A stretch of DNA of 64,000 bases from Halococcus sediminicola (GTDB lineage Archaea > Halobacteriota > Halobacteria > Halobacteriales > Halococcaceae): NCBI RefSeq assembly GCF_000755245.1, contig NZ_BBMP01000006.1, positions 124,001 to 188,000 on the forward strand. The letters run 5' to 3'. This document shows positions 20,901-29,584 of the stretch, in pieces; position 1 is the stretch's first letter, and the number at the start of each line of letters is the position of its first letter. The notes below the pieces were generated by a model. It saw only the letters and a program-made list of their open reading frames with translations. It did no database searches and was not told the DNA's origin. The translations under genes and the position numbers were made by a program.

Positions 20901-21168
20901 TGTCGTTTGTGACCTCGTCGCACTTCCGCCGATGGACTATCGATAGATAAATGTTTTGTTAACTCTTCTAGTACGTCCGACGATCGCAATCAAAATTTTG
21001 ACTATGGTCGGCAAAGATCGGCTGCAGTATTGCGGTTTCGATCAGTATATTTTCCGTTCTCTATCCCAAATATATCTTGCCCACATCCGGCCCAATTCGA
21101 CGTAGCAAAATTTCTTTGTCATGTATTATTTCATACTGTTACCGTAATACTACATTTTCACCCCCGAA
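20901..21168. other. AT-rich divergent promoter region
   Basis: A stretch of markedly lower GC than its surroundings between the GMC operon (minus) and the IclR gene (plus). On the minus strand a TATA-like tttatctatc (20951-20942) lies about 45 nt before the GMC subunit start. It also contains the perfect 10-bp palindrome CAAAATTTTG (20991-21000) and AT clusters tatatttt (about 21045) and aatatatctt (about 21067). I see no ORF. Confidence 0.5.
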
Positions 21169-21192
21169 TTCCGTTCGGCATTACCGGACGAA
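21169..21192. promoter_or_regulatory. IclR operator copy 1, upstream of the regulator
   Basis: The imperfect inverted repeat TTCCGTTCGG-CATTA-CCGGACGAA lies 30 nt before the IclR start codon, downstream of the AT-rich gtaatactacatttt. The same motif recurs at 22019-22041. Its position, at or just after the expected transcription start, fits autorepression. Confidence 0.6.
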
Positions 21193-21221
21193 CTATGTAG
21201 ACTGCGGCCCTCGTTCGACGC

Positions 21222-21995
21222 ATGACGACCTACCCCGTTGCGGCGGTCAAAGTCTCCCACGACGTGCTCGGTGTGCTCGCCGACCGGGGCGAGGCCGGAG
21301 TGACCGAAGTCGCCGCCGCGCTCGACGTCCCGAAGAGCACGGCCCACGACCACCTCCGCACGCTGGAACGGGTCGGTTCGGTGGTCAACGAGAGCGGCCG
21401 CTACCGGCTGAGCATGCAGCACCTCCATTTCGGCAAGATCGCCCGGAACAACAACGAACTGTTCGTTCGAGGCCGTGACGAGGCACTCTCCCTCTCGGCG
21501 GCCGTCGGCGATCGAAAGTACGTCCAGCTCGTGACCGAGGAGAACGGCCGCTGTGCGGTGGTGCTGGCGACGCGCTGGCAGCGGGAGAACCTCCCGTCGC
21601 AGGCGACGCGGATCTACCCAACGCACGTCCCGCTCCACACGAACGCGCCGGGCAAGGCGATTCTCGCAAGCATGAATTCTGGAGACGTCGAACGGATCCT
21701 CGGCGGACAAGGGCTGAAGCGACGAACGCCCGCGACGATCACCGACGAGGACGAGCTCCTGCTCGAACTCGACTGCATCCGCGAGGAGGGGTACGCGACC
21801 GACGACGGGGAGCTGATCGCGGGCATGGCGGGCGTCGCCGCCCCCATCGTCACCGACGCCGACGTCCACGGTGCGATCGCCGTCTACAGCGCCAGCGAGG
21901 AGTTCGAAGCCGACCGGGACGACTCCCCCGTTGTCGACATGGTTCGTGACGCCGCCGACGAGATCCAGGCGAACCTCATCTTCGCCCATGACTGA
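21222..21995 (+). CDS. IclR family transcriptional regulator
   Basis: A 257-residue regulator. An N-terminal winged helix-turn-helix (VTEVAAALDVPKSTAHDHLRTL, about residues 27-48) is followed by the IclR effector-binding domain, which includes HTNAPGKAILASM and AGVAAPIVTDADVHGAIAVY. The family often controls catabolism of aromatic or organic acids. A palindrome precedes the gene and recurs between it and the acyl-CoA ligase downstream, so the ligase gene is the probable target. It diverges from the GMC operon, which could share control. Confidence 0.9.
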   Translation: MTTYPVAAVKVSHDVLGVLADRGEAGVTEVAAALDVPKSTAHDHLRTLERVGSVVNESGRYRLSMQHLHFGKIARNNNELFVRGRDEALSLSAAVGDRKYVQLVTEENGRCAVVLATRWQRENLPSQATRIYPTHVPLHTNAPGKAILASMNSGDVERILGGQGLKRRTPATITDEDELLLELDCIREEGYATDDGELIAGMAGVAAPIVTDADVHGAIAVYSASEEFEADRDDSPVVDMVRDAADEIQANLIFAHD

Positions 21996-22018
21996 CGGGG
22001 TGGGTGCCGATCGACGAA

Positions 22019-22041
22019 TTCGTCCGGCAATACCGGACGAG
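22019..22041. promoter_or_regulatory. IclR operator copy 2, upstream of the acyl-CoA ligase
   Basis: A near-perfect inverted repeat TCGTCCGG-CAATA-CCGGACGA (8-bp arms, 5-bp spacer) in the gap between the IclR gene and the ligase. It matches copy 1 in the right arm and in the spacer pattern CA(A/T)TA. It lies about 50 bp upstream of the TATA-like aatatatatc (about 22090-22099), a position that suits an activator rather than a repressor. Confidence 0.65.
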
Positions 22042-22148
22042 TGCTGTCGCTTTCGCCTTCCCTCTTAGTTCGCCAGTAATACTCGGTAGAATATATATCA
22101 GTTTCGTCGCAGAAACCCCTTTGGGAGCAGCTACCAAGCAGTATATCC

Positions 22149-23606
22149 ATGAACTTCGCCACCCGTGCCGACCGCGCGGCACGAAACGCACCGACCGCCC
22201 TCGGAGTCAGCGATCGAGATCACTCAGTCACGTTCGAGCAGGTGGCCGAGCGCGCCGAGCGCATCGCGGATGGGCTGGCCGACCGCGGCGTCGAAGCGGG
22301 CGAACACGTGGCGCTCGATCTCCCGAACAGTGTGGCGTTCGTCTGTGCCTATCTCGGCGTGCTGAAGCGCGGCGCGGTGGCGGTCCCGATAAACACGCGC
22401 TTCACCGACCAGCAGATCCGGTACGTACTGGGTGACAGCGGCGCGGTCTGTGTGATCACGAGCGACGACATCGAAAACGACGAATACGCCTACATCGATC
22501 TGCTCAACGACGGAACATCCGGTCACGAGTCGACGCCACGGCGGAGCGAGGAGTTGGCCGAACTGCTCTACACGAGCGGGACGACCGGCGCGCCGAAGGG
22601 CGTCTATCATACGCATGGAAATCTCGCGGCGAACGCCGAGGGCTACATCGAATACAACGGCTGGGACACCGGGGATGTCGCGCTCACCGTCTGTCCGTGC
22701 TTTCACGTCACGGGTCTCAACGTCACCACGACGCCCTTTCTCGCCCTCGGGGCGGCGAACCACCTGCTCGAATCGTGGGACATCGAGGCGTTCCTGCGAG
22801 CAATCGAGCGCCACGGCGTCACCTACACTTTCCTGATTCCGACGATGATCGTCGAACTGCTTGATCACGAGGGAGTCGACGAGTACGACCTCTCGACGCT
22901 TCGGTCGGTCGGCGTCGGCGGGTCGCCGATGCCCGAAGAGCGCATCGTGGAGGCCGAGCGACTGCTCGATTGTGCGCTGCTCGAAGGCTACGGGATGACC
23001 GAGACCACGCCGCTGGCGGCGCTCAACCACCCCGGGAAAGACGGGCGCAAACCCGGCAGCATCGGCCGCCCGGCGAGCGAAGCAGTCGAGGTGCGCATCG
23101 AGGACCCCACCACAGGGGAGGCCGTCGAGCGCGGCGAGCGCGGCGAACTCCTCTGGCGCGGCGATACGGTCACGCCGCGGTACAACAAGCGCCAACTCAC
23201 CGAGAGCGCGTTCGTCGAGCGCGCCGGCAAGCGCTGGCTCGAGTCCGGCGACATCGGCTGGATGGACGAGGAGGGATTTCTCTTCGTCGTCGACCGCATC
23301 GAGGACATGTTCACGACCGGGTGTGGCGACGTCTCGCCGCGGGAGATCGAGGCGGTCATCTACGCCATCGACCCCGTCCAGAAGGTCGCCATCATCGACC
23401 GCACCGACGACGTCCGTGGGGCGACGGTGACGGCCATCGTCAAGCGTCGCGGCGAGGAGTCCGTGTCGGCGGCCGACATCAAGCGCGCCTGCGAGCGAGA
23501 GTTGGAGAGCCACGAGGTTCCTGAACGTGTCGTCTTCGTCGAGGAGTTCCCCCGCACCGCGACCGGCAAGGTCGATCGGGGCGCGCTCCGCAGCGATTTC
23601 GGCTAG
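22149..23606 (+). CDS. AMP-forming acyl-CoA ligase (class I adenylate-forming)
   Basis: A 485-residue ligase that activates a carboxylic acid to its CoA thioester. The P-loop is LLYTSGTTGAPKGVYHTHGN (about residues 138-157), GYGMTETTPLAALN is the A5 motif, ESGDIGWMDEEGFLFVVDRIEDM holds the aspartate, and the C-terminal lysine is in RTATGKVDRG near residue 472. The size is that of medium- or long-chain or aromatic acyl-CoA ligases rather than acetyl-CoA synthetase. It follows an IclR gene and a matching operator, so an organic acid is the likely inducer; the exact substrate is unknown. A TATA box lies about 50 nt upstream of the ATG. Confidence 0.85.
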   Translation: MNFATRADRAARNAPTALGVSDRDHSVTFEQVAERAERIADGLADRGVEAGEHVALDLPNSVAFVCAYLGVLKRGAVAVPINTRFTDQQIRYVLGDSGAVCVITSDDIENDEYAYIDLLNDGTSGHESTPRRSEELAELLYTSGTTGAPKGVYHTHGNLAANAEGYIEYNGWDTGDVALTVCPCFHVTGLNVTTTPFLALGAANHLLESWDIEAFLRAIERHGVTYTFLIPTMIVELLDHEGVDEYDLSTLRSVGVGGSPMPEERIVEAERLLDCALLEGYGMTETTPLAALNHPGKDGRKPGSIGRPASEAVEVRIEDPTTGEAVERGERGELLWRGDTVTPRYNKRQLTESAFVERAGKRWLESGDIGWMDEEGFLFVVDRIEDMFTTGCGDVSPREIEAVIYAIDPVQKVAIIDRTDDVRGATVTAIVKRRGEESVSAADIKRACERELESHEVPERVVFVEEFPRTATGKVDRGALRSDFG

Positions 23607-24286
23607 CCGACGAACGTCAGGAAGTGGCCGTCGGGGTCACGCACTCGGATTCCGTCGTCGAGACGCTCGACCGACCGCACCGAATTGTCCACCCGTTCGA
23701 GTGCTTTCTCGGGATTTTCGACCGCGACACCGAAATCGACGTGGACGCCGCCGCGCGCGTCGGCCAGCCCCAACTGGGGTTCCCAGAGTTCGAGGGCGAA
23801 CCCGCCCGCCGAAAGCCGGGTTCGACGGCGGTCTTCCCCTTGGTCGACGACCTCCATCCCGAGGGAGGTGTAGAAGTCTTCGGCGCGCGCGAGGTCCTCG
23901 ACTTCGAGGACGACCTCGAACATTCCGCAAACGCCGGGGCCGGCTTCGTCGGATTCGCCGAGTTCGACGCAGTTGCCCTCCGTGTCGTAAAAATACAGCG
24001 AGCGCGCGCTGCCGAAGGTGTGTTCGTCGAGAGTGAAACCTCTCGAAAGGCGGTCGTACCAGTCGTCGTACTCGCCCGCGGGAATCGAGAGCGCGTAGTG
24101 GGTGTGGAGACCGCCGCGGGGCACACTCTCCGGTCGGCGAAGCACGAGGTCGGTCTCGCCGACGGAAAAGGCGACCTCGCCATCGCTCTCGCGTACGGTA
24201 TCGAGGGCGAGATGCTCGCGGTAGAACGCGCTCGCGCGGTCGAGATACTTGACTTCGAGGGCGAGCCAGCGCAGCGCCGCGATCAT
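23603..24286 (-). CDS. VOC family (extradiol dioxygenase-like) protein
   Basis: A 227-residue two-module VOC protein. The first beta-alpha-beta-beta-beta unit runs from WLALEVKYLDRASAFYREHL to YFYDTEGNCVELGE, the second from FEVVLEVEDLARAEDFYTSLGM to RVRDPDGHFLTFVG. This arrangement is that of catechol 2,3-dioxygenases and glyoxalase-like enzymes. Candidate metal ligands are the His in HTHYAL, Glu in NCVELGE and His in GVHVDF. It converges with the acyl-CoA ligase with a 4-nt overlap. The start at 24286 is supported by a TATAAATA box about 28 nt upstream. The substrate is unknown. Confidence 0.8.
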   Translation of the reverse strand: MIAALRWLALEVKYLDRASAFYREHLALDTVRESDGEVAFSVGETDLVLRRPESVPRGGLHTHYALSIPAGEYDDWYDRLSRGFTLDEHTFGSARSLYFYDTEGNCVELGESDEAGPGVCGMFEVVLEVEDLARAEDFYTSLGMEVVDQGEDRRRTRLSAGGFALELWEPQLGLADARGGVHVDFGVAVENPEKALERVDNSVRSVERLDDGIRVRDPDGHFLTFVG

Positions 24287-24309
24287 ACGCCCCGAACGGT
24301 CCGTCAGCG

Positions 24310-24317
24310 TATAAATA
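24310..24317 (-). promoter_or_regulatory. TATA box of the VOC gene
   Basis: The plus strand reads cgtATAAATAtcc. Seen from the minus strand it lies 24-31 nt before the ATG at 24286, a canonical leaderless spacing. The same element is 45 nt upstream of the divergent gene at 24362. Confidence 0.6.
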
Positions 24318-24361
24318 TCCGCCACCAACGCGCTCATCCGCCGCCGGTCCGAGGGTCGGGT

Positions 24362-25039
24362 ATGTCGATGAAAGGCTCGGGAGCGACGGAATTGGAGGAA
24401 ATCGACCGCTTCGAGGGTGGCGTCGGCTGGCTCGCCTATCCCGACGAGCGGATGCAGCGCGCGAGCCACGCGCTCGCCACCGAGGATGGCGTCTGGCTTG
24501 TCGACCCGGTGGATGCCAACGGCGTCGACGACCTCGTCGCCGAGTTCGGCGAGGTCGCGGGCGTGGTCGTCCTGTTGGATCGCCACAAGCGCGACGCCGC
24601 CGCGTTCGCCGAGCGCCACGACGTCTCGGTACATATCCCATCGTGGATGAGCGGCGTCGCGGGCGACATCGATGCTCCAGTGGAGCGCTTCGACGGCCAA
24701 CTCGGCGAAACGAGCTATCGCCTCCGGATGGTCGCCACGCCGCTGTGGCAGGAGGCCGCACTCTATCACGAGGAAAACGAAACGCTCGTCGTCTCGGAGG
24801 CGCTCGGCACGGCTTCGTACATGCACACCGATACTGAGCGATTGGGAGTGCATCCGGCGCTTCGCCTGCTGCCGCCGCGGCAGTCGTTTCGGGATTTCAC
24901 GCCCGAGCGCGTGCTCGTCGGCCACGGTGCGGGCGTCCACGAGCACGCGAACGCGGCGCTCGGGGCGGCGCTGTCGGGGTCACGCCGCCGCGCGCCGGCG
25001 CTCTATCTGAAGGCTGCTCGACTGTTCCTCTCGAACTGA
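24362..25039 (+). CDS. conserved haloarchaeal hypothetical protein
   Basis: A 225-residue protein that I cannot assign to a named family. It begins MSMKGSGATELEEIDRFEGG and contains GVGWLAYPDERMQRASHALA, WLVDPVD and VVVLLDRHKRDAAAFAERHDVSVH. The last element, a short 'VVLLDRHxRD' loop followed by a histidine-containing strand, is reminiscent of metallo-beta-lactamase-like haloarchaeal proteins lacking the HxHxDH site. The C-terminus is basic and hydrophobic. It stands alone and diverges from the VOC gene. Confidence 0.65.
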   Translation: MSMKGSGATELEEIDRFEGGVGWLAYPDERMQRASHALATEDGVWLVDPVDANGVDDLVAEFGEVAGVVVLLDRHKRDAAAFAERHDVSVHIPSWMSGVAGDIDAPVERFDGQLGETSYRLRMVATPLWQEAALYHEENETLVVSEALGTASYMHTDTERLGVHPALRLLPPRQSFRDFTPERVLVGHGAGVHEHANAALGAALSGSRRRAPALYLKAARLFLSN

Positions 25040-25089
25040 CGCGACGGGATTATACCGAGTGCCGCCGAACCCGGGGTAGGGACAGAACG

Positions 25090-25497
25090 GTGGTCTATGT
25101 GACTCACGGACTGGTCGAGATGCTGTGTGACCTCGCCCGCGAAGCCGAACCCGAGGCGGTGACGATAGCGCTCGCGACGACGCCGGCCGGCGAGTTCATC
25201 GATTCGTTGCCGCCGGAGACACCCGTGTTCACCCACTTCTACTTCCCCGAGGCGGGCCGGTCGCTGTCGGCAGTGTTCGGAATGGATCTGGGAACGCCCG
25301 TGGGTCAGACCCAGGGCCGGTTCGTCTCGCATCCGCAGGGAAAACTCGCACTCTCGCGGACCGACGACCTGCACGGTGTCGTGTTCGTCGCGGTCCCACC
25401 GTGGGAGCGAGAGGACCTCGCGGTCTTTTCGCGCGACGGTATCGAGAAGCCACTCGAACTCGTCGATTCCGAGCCACCGACCGAATCGCTCGGTTAG
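25090..25497 (+). CDS. conserved hypothetical protein
   Basis: A protein of about 135 residues starting at a GTG (25090); a second GTG at 25099 (THGLVEMLCDLA) is an equally good start. It has a compact alpha/beta pattern with the segment RFVSHPQGKLALSRTDDLHGVVFVAVPPW near the middle. I cannot name the family with confidence. It follows the 24362 gene by 50 nt in the same direction and may be co-transcribed. Confidence 0.6.
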   Translation: MVYVTHGLVEMLCDLAREAEPEAVTIALATTPAGEFIDSLPPETPVFTHFYFPEAGRSLSAVFGMDLGTPVGQTQGRFVSHPQGKLALSRTDDLHGVVFVAVPPWEREDLAVFSRDGIEKPLELVDSEPPTESLG

Positions 25498-25584
25498 CCC
25501 CACCGAATTTCACACGAGCGATCGAGTGCTATCACATCTAATTATCCGAACACCGGCAACAGTTCTTCGTTCTGACCGAGTCGA

Positions 25585-25794
25585 CTATCCGAGATAGCCC
25601 AGATCCCGGAGCTGCTCGGCGATCTCGTCGAACTGCGCTTCGGTGAGTTCGCCCTGTTTTTGATGTTGGATGACGATGCTGCGCAGCAGGAATCGGACGA
25701 GATCCGAAGTGCTCTGAAAACTCGTCCCTTCGATGGTTTCCTCGACCCGGTCGGCGAGGTCCTTGGGTATCGAGACGGTCGTGTAATCGGTCAT
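25585..25794 (-). CDS. ribbon-helix-helix (CopG-type) regulator
   Basis: A 69-residue protein with an N-terminal ribbon TTVSIPKDLADRVEETI and helix STSDLVRFLLRSIVIQHQ, the CopG/MetJ fold. Such small haloarchaeal proteins act as homodimeric DNA-binding regulators or antitoxins. No toxin gene is adjacent, and the nearest gene in the same direction is the Tat lipoprotein further downstream of the plus-strand order. The target is unknown. Confidence 0.8.
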   Translation of the reverse strand: MTDYTTVSIPKDLADRVEETIEGTSFQSTSDLVRFLLRSIVIQHQKQGELTEAQFDEIAEQLRDLGYLG

Positions 25795-25893
25795 GACGAG
25801 AGGAGGGCAAGCGCCCGGATAGTCGTTGTGCTCGCGGTCGTCGCACCGGGTACCCGCTGACGGGTGCGTGGCGACGGCGAACGGTCCAGCGCG

Positions 25894-27075
25894 CTATCGT
25901 CCGGACGACGCACCGACGGTGAGCGTCCGTGACGGCATATCGAGAAAGGCAGTCTCGTAGCCCTCGTGGCGGGCGACCTGTGGCGGCGCATCGACGGCGA
26001 GCATGAGTTCGTCACCGCTCTCGATGCGCCCGACGCCGGCCCCGTAGTGATAGTTCAGTTCCGGGTCGAGCGTCGCCCGCAGCGGCCCGTCGAAGACCGT
26101 CTCGTCGCCCCGCCGCACCGTCGCCGACAGCGACATCGCCGGCAGGACGTACCCGTTGTGCGGCGTCCGTGCCGAGACGACGAGATACGTTCCGTCGGAA
26201 CCGAACCGCGAGGCGTCGTCGAGCGCCCGCACGACGAACGCGGCGTCGCCGGTCCGGGCCGTCCCGAGCGAGCGGCCGGGGAGCGCATCCCTCTTGGGTG
26301 CGACCGCGAGCGGCAGTTGCTTCATCCTCATCGGTTCGACCGCCCCGCGCGTGCCGGCCTTCCCGTCGAGTTCCTCGAAGGAGATATTGCTCACTTTCTC
26401 CGGGTCGAACGTGAGCGAGAACTCGAAGGACTGTCGGCTCCCGAACCGGCCCGCGAACGCCCCGGTCCGTCGTGCGGACGTCGGCGGAACGTCGACCGCG
26501 ACGGTGTAGTCGCCGGCACCCGGAAGGGAGACGTTGTCACCGGTGTGAAAGCCCATGTTCTGTGAGAGCATCGTCCACGGTGAGAGCGTCGTCACCGACT
26601 CGCCGCCCTTCGAGACCGTCACCGTCGGGTTCGCGTCCATCGGGCTGATTCCCGTTTCCGGGTCCCAGACACTTACCATGAGGTGGAGCGAGTCGTCGTC
26701 CTCGATGGGCACCCTCTCGGTCCGCGTGCCGGTGACGGTCCAGAACCGGTGGGGGTAGCTGTAGGTGAGTGCACAGCGATAGCCCGCACTCATCTTCGAG
26801 CCGTCCGACGAGCCGTTCGAGCGGTTCGTCCGATCCGAGTTCGTCGTGTCCGCTGTCCCTGAGTCCGCTCCGGCCGCCCCATCGCTCACGCCGACCATCT
26901 CCATGCCCTCGATGTGGGAGGGGTAGTAGACGGCCGCCGGGCGGTTTTCGGGCAGCGCCGGCATCCGCTCTCGATAGCCCGTCTGGACGGAGAACAGTCC
27001 AGAACAGCCGGCGAGAAAGCCCGCACCGACCGCGCTCGCGGCCGTGCCGGCCCGGAGAAACGTGCGTCGATCCAT
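25894..27075 (-). CDS. Tat lipoprotein, DUF7350/iron-transport-like
   Basis: A 393-residue exported protein. The N-terminus MDRRTFLRAGTAASAVGAGF is a twin-arginine signal, followed by the lipobox LAGC, so it is probably lipid-anchored at the outer face of the membrane. A Ser/Thr/Asn-rich linker follows around residues 65-95. The rest, with CALTYSYPHRFWTVTG and RTPHNGYVLPAMSLSATV, resembles the haloarchaeal DUF7350 or periplasmic Fe(II)-binding P19/Tp34-type fold with two beta-sandwich halves. It lies 68 nt downstream of a DyP-like Tat lipoprotein, and together they recall the EfeO-EfeB partners of bacterial iron uptake. Metal binding is inference. Confidence 0.65.
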   Translation of the reverse strand: MDRRTFLRAGTAASAVGAGFLAGCSGLFSVQTGYRERMPALPENRPAAVYYPSHIEGMEMVGVSDGAAGADSGTADTTNSDRTNRSNGSSDGSKMSAGYRCALTYSYPHRFWTVTGTRTERVPIEDDDSLHLMVSVWDPETGISPMDANPTVTVSKGGESVTTLSPWTMLSQNMGFHTGDNVSLPGAGDYTVAVDVPPTSARRTGAFAGRFGSRQSFEFSLTFDPEKVSNISFEELDGKAGTRGAVEPMRMKQLPLAVAPKRDALPGRSLGTARTGDAAFVVRALDDASRFGSDGTYLVVSARTPHNGYVLPAMSLSATVRRGDETVFDGPLRATLDPELNYHYGAGVGRIESGDELMLAVDAPPQVARHEGYETAFLDMPSRTLTVGASSGR

Positions 27076-27143
27076 TGCCCAATCTACGACTGCTCGCTTC
27101 GAGTGCGTTCTGGTTCGGGTCTGTGGCGGTCGTCGGCGTTCCG

Positions 27144-28424
27144 TCATCGTCGTGGCACGGCGGCGGGAAGCGCGCGCAACCCGCGCGGCGGGAGGAGGTA
27201 GTTGCCGCGTCGGGTCACGGACATGTACTGGAGGATGCCGTTGTTGTTCTTCCGGCCGAGCGCCGACTCCTCGGCGAGGTCGGTGCCGGTCATCGCTTCG
27301 TGTGTGTCGGTGAAGTCCGCTATCTCCTGTTGAAGCGAGAGGAAGTGCAGCGTCGCCTCGTCGCCGTCGGTCGAATCGAAGTCCCGTCGGAGGATGACCG
27401 GCCGGTCGTTCTCGCGCGCACGAGTGAGTTTCTGTGAGTGACCGACCAGCCCCGACTCGCGGGCGGACTCCTCGGCGGGCGGACAGTCGTCCATCCGGCT
27501 CGAATCGCCCAGATTGTCGCCGACGCCCTTGACGACGCCCGCCTCGGCGTGGGCGGGACAGAACATCTTCCCGACGCGCTGATACCGACTGTCCTGTTCG
27601 TACCACTGGTCGAGGTGGAGTTTGATGGTCGAGATCTGCTGGGTGGTCCCGCCCCTGAAGGGACCCGAGCGAATCGTCACGTCGTCTTCGGTCGCCTGAT
27701 TCTTCTCGAAGCCCGACTTGAAACCCATGTACAGCGGCGCATCGTCGGGAACCGGCTCCGAATCGGGAATCCCCTGAACGTCCTGGTTCTCGGCGGGAAG
27801 TCCGTCGCCGACGAAGCCCGTCCGCCGGTCGCTGCGCTCGAAGATTCCATCGAGCGAGACGTCGATATCGACGCCGTTCAGGCTCTCCTTGTCGCCCAGC
27901 AACGCCTCCTCCGCACCGAGGACGACCTGCCCGTGGTCGCTGGCGAGGTGAACGACCGCATCAGGTGTATCGATTTCCGGGTCCTCGAACGGCGTGAGCG
28001 CCTTCGGCTGTTGGAGGTCCAGCGATTCCGGGAGGGCATCGTCGAAGCGCTCGAAGTACGCCGGGGAGTAGCTCACGGTGAACAGCAGGCCGTCGTGGGA
28101 GTGGGGATACGCCCGTTCGAGCGCCCGCAGCGCCCGTTCCATTCGCTCCCCGTCTGTTCGCGTCGGCGGGCCGCTCTTCGGGTAGCGGAGATACAGCAGC
28201 ACGCGATGGCGCGGGCCGAGGTGGTTGTCGTTCTCGCCGAGCGCGAGGAACTCGTTCCAGGCGTGCTGGCGCGTCGGGAGCGCCGAGAGGTCGTCGGATC
28301 CCTTCGGGAGGTCGGGAGCACTCTCGCGGGCCAGACAGGCCGACAGCGCCGCCGGCCCACCGATGGCGACGGCGGCCTTCACGAACGCGCGCCGGGAGAG
28401 ACCGCGCTCCGTGCCGTGTGGCAT
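27144..28424 (-). CDS. Tat lipoprotein, DyP-peroxidase-like (DUF7405-type)
   Basis: A 426-residue exported protein. The start MPHGTERGLSRRAFVKAAVA is a twin-arginine signal, followed by a lipobox-like LSAC. The body has the layout of haloarchaeal DUF7405 proteins, which are distant relatives of DyP-type haem peroxidases. A GDNLGDSSRMDDCPPAEESARESGLVGHSQKL segment contains a histidine in the right region for haem binding, and R in ILRRDFDS could be a distal residue. A TATA-like tttttactg lies about 25-30 nt before the start. It is followed by the putative iron-binding lipoprotein. No FTR1-type permease is nearby. Confidence 0.65.
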   Translation of the reverse strand: MPHGTERGLSRRAFVKAAVAIGGPAALSACLARESAPDLPKGSDDLSALPTRQHAWNEFLALGENDNHLGPRHRVLLYLRYPKSGPPTRTDGERMERALRALERAYPHSHDGLLFTVSYSPAYFERFDDALPESLDLQQPKALTPFEDPEIDTPDAVVHLASDHGQVVLGAEEALLGDKESLNGVDIDVSLDGIFERSDRRTGFVGDGLPAENQDVQGIPDSEPVPDDAPLYMGFKSGFEKNQATEDDVTIRSGPFRGGTTQQISTIKLHLDQWYEQDSRYQRVGKMFCPAHAEAGVVKGVGDNLGDSSRMDDCPPAEESARESGLVGHSQKLTRARENDRPVILRRDFDSTDGDEATLHFLSLQQEIADFTDTHEAMTGTDLAEESALGRKNNNGILQYMSVTRRGNYLLPPRGLRALPAAVPRR

Positions 28425-28550
28425 ATATGGGGTACGTATCGCAGTAAAAAGGCGGTTCTGATCCACGCGCCGCAAGTCCGGAATCAGATTCGTTTGGTTG
28501 CCTGAAACGACACAAAACGTATGTTCGTGCACACGAAACGGACGAAAGAA

Positions 28551-28745
28551 ATGCCCTACGACAGGGAAATCCTTCGTCAGTTCCTCGCGCTCGCGGCGGT
28601 CTGTGTCGTCGGTGCGGCGGTCATTGGGCCGGTTTTGGATACCGTGTTCGATATTGACGGCAACGTATTACTCGTCGGCATTTTCGTCTCCCTTGCAGGC
28701 TATGCACTTCTCGATACGGTGCGGAATCGACTGTCGGCGGGGTAG
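28551..28745 (+). CDS. small two-helix membrane protein
   Basis: A protein of 64 residues (74 if an upstream ATG at 28521 is used). It has two hydrophobic segments, FLALAAVCVVGAAVIGPVL and VLLVGIFVSLAGYALLDTV, joined by a short acidic loop, so it is a hairpin membrane protein. Family and function are unknown. It lies alone between the DyP-like gene (divergent) and the ABC transporter (convergent). Confidence 0.55.
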   Translation: MPYDREILRQFLALAAVCVVGAAVIGPVLDTVFDIDGNVLLVGIFVSLAGYALLDTVRNRLSAG

Positions 28746-28795
28746 TTTCGCGCTCTTCGCCGTTGGCGTCGGGGGCTGCTCGTGTATCGAGATCC

Positions 28796-29584
28796 TCACT
28801 CGGTCAGGCCGTAGCCACGCTGGAACAGTGCGATATCGGCGGCGATCACCACCACTGCCGCGCCGGCGAGCACCGCGAGCGAGACGTTCGGGTCGATGTC
28901 GGCGACGCCGAGGAAGCCGTAGCGAACGCCGTCGACCATGTAGACCATCGGGTTCAACAGTGAAACCGTCTGCCAGAAGTTGGGCAGCGCCGACAGCGGG
29001 TAGAACACTGCGCCGAAGAAGACGAGCGGTCGGATGATGAACTGGTTCATCACGGTGAGATAGTCGAAATCGCGCGCCCAGAGACCACCCATGACGCCGA
29101 AGCCCGCAAAGAGGATCGTGATGACGAGCACGAACGCGACGACGTAGATCGGATGGGCGAGACTCACCGGTGGAATACCCGGATCGAGGTTCGTGAAGAT
29201 CGTGCCGACGAGCGCGACCACCACCGCGATGACGATGCCGCGGAGCGCGCTCGCGGTGACGTAGGCGAACACCATCTCCACATACGAGAGCGGCGAGGTC
29301 TGGACCTCGTGGATGTACTTGTTCCAGCGGCCGTGAAAGATGGTGAACGAAGCGTTCTGGAAGGCATCGCTGGTCGCGCCGAGCACGACGAGTCCCGGGA
29401 GGATGAACAGGATGTACGGAATCCCGCCCGTGGCGCTGATGCGCCCGCCGAGGATGACACCGAAGACGACGAAGTACAGTGCATTCGTTATCGCCGGCGG
29501 GAGGAACGTGTTCCACGGCCGGCGGACGTATCTGAGTATCTCGCGGCGCACGAGCGTCCGCACGCCAACGGAGGCGAGGCTCAC
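28796..29584 (-). CDS. ABC-2 type transporter permease
   Basis: A 262-residue integral membrane protein with about six helices, starting MSLASVGVRTLVRREILRYVRRPWNTF. The amphipathic N-terminal region before the first helix and the FVVFGVILGGRI segment fit the ABC-2/DrrB permease family. It overlaps by 4 nt the ATPase gene that precedes it, so the two make a two-gene exporter. Family members export drugs, lipids or polysaccharide precursors; the substrate here is unknown. Confidence 0.85.
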   Translation of the reverse strand: MSLASVGVRTLVRREILRYVRRPWNTFLPPAITNALYFVVFGVILGGRISATGGIPYILFILPGLVVLGATSDAFQNASFTIFHGRWNKYIHEVQTSPLSYVEMVFAYVTASALRGIVIAVVVALVGTIFTNLDPGIPPVSLAHPIYVVAFVLVITILFAGFGVMGGLWARDFDYLTVMNQFIIRPLVFFGAVFYPLSALPNFWQTVSLLNPMVYMVDGVRYGFLGVADIDPNVSLAVLAGAAVVVIAADIALFQRGYGLTE

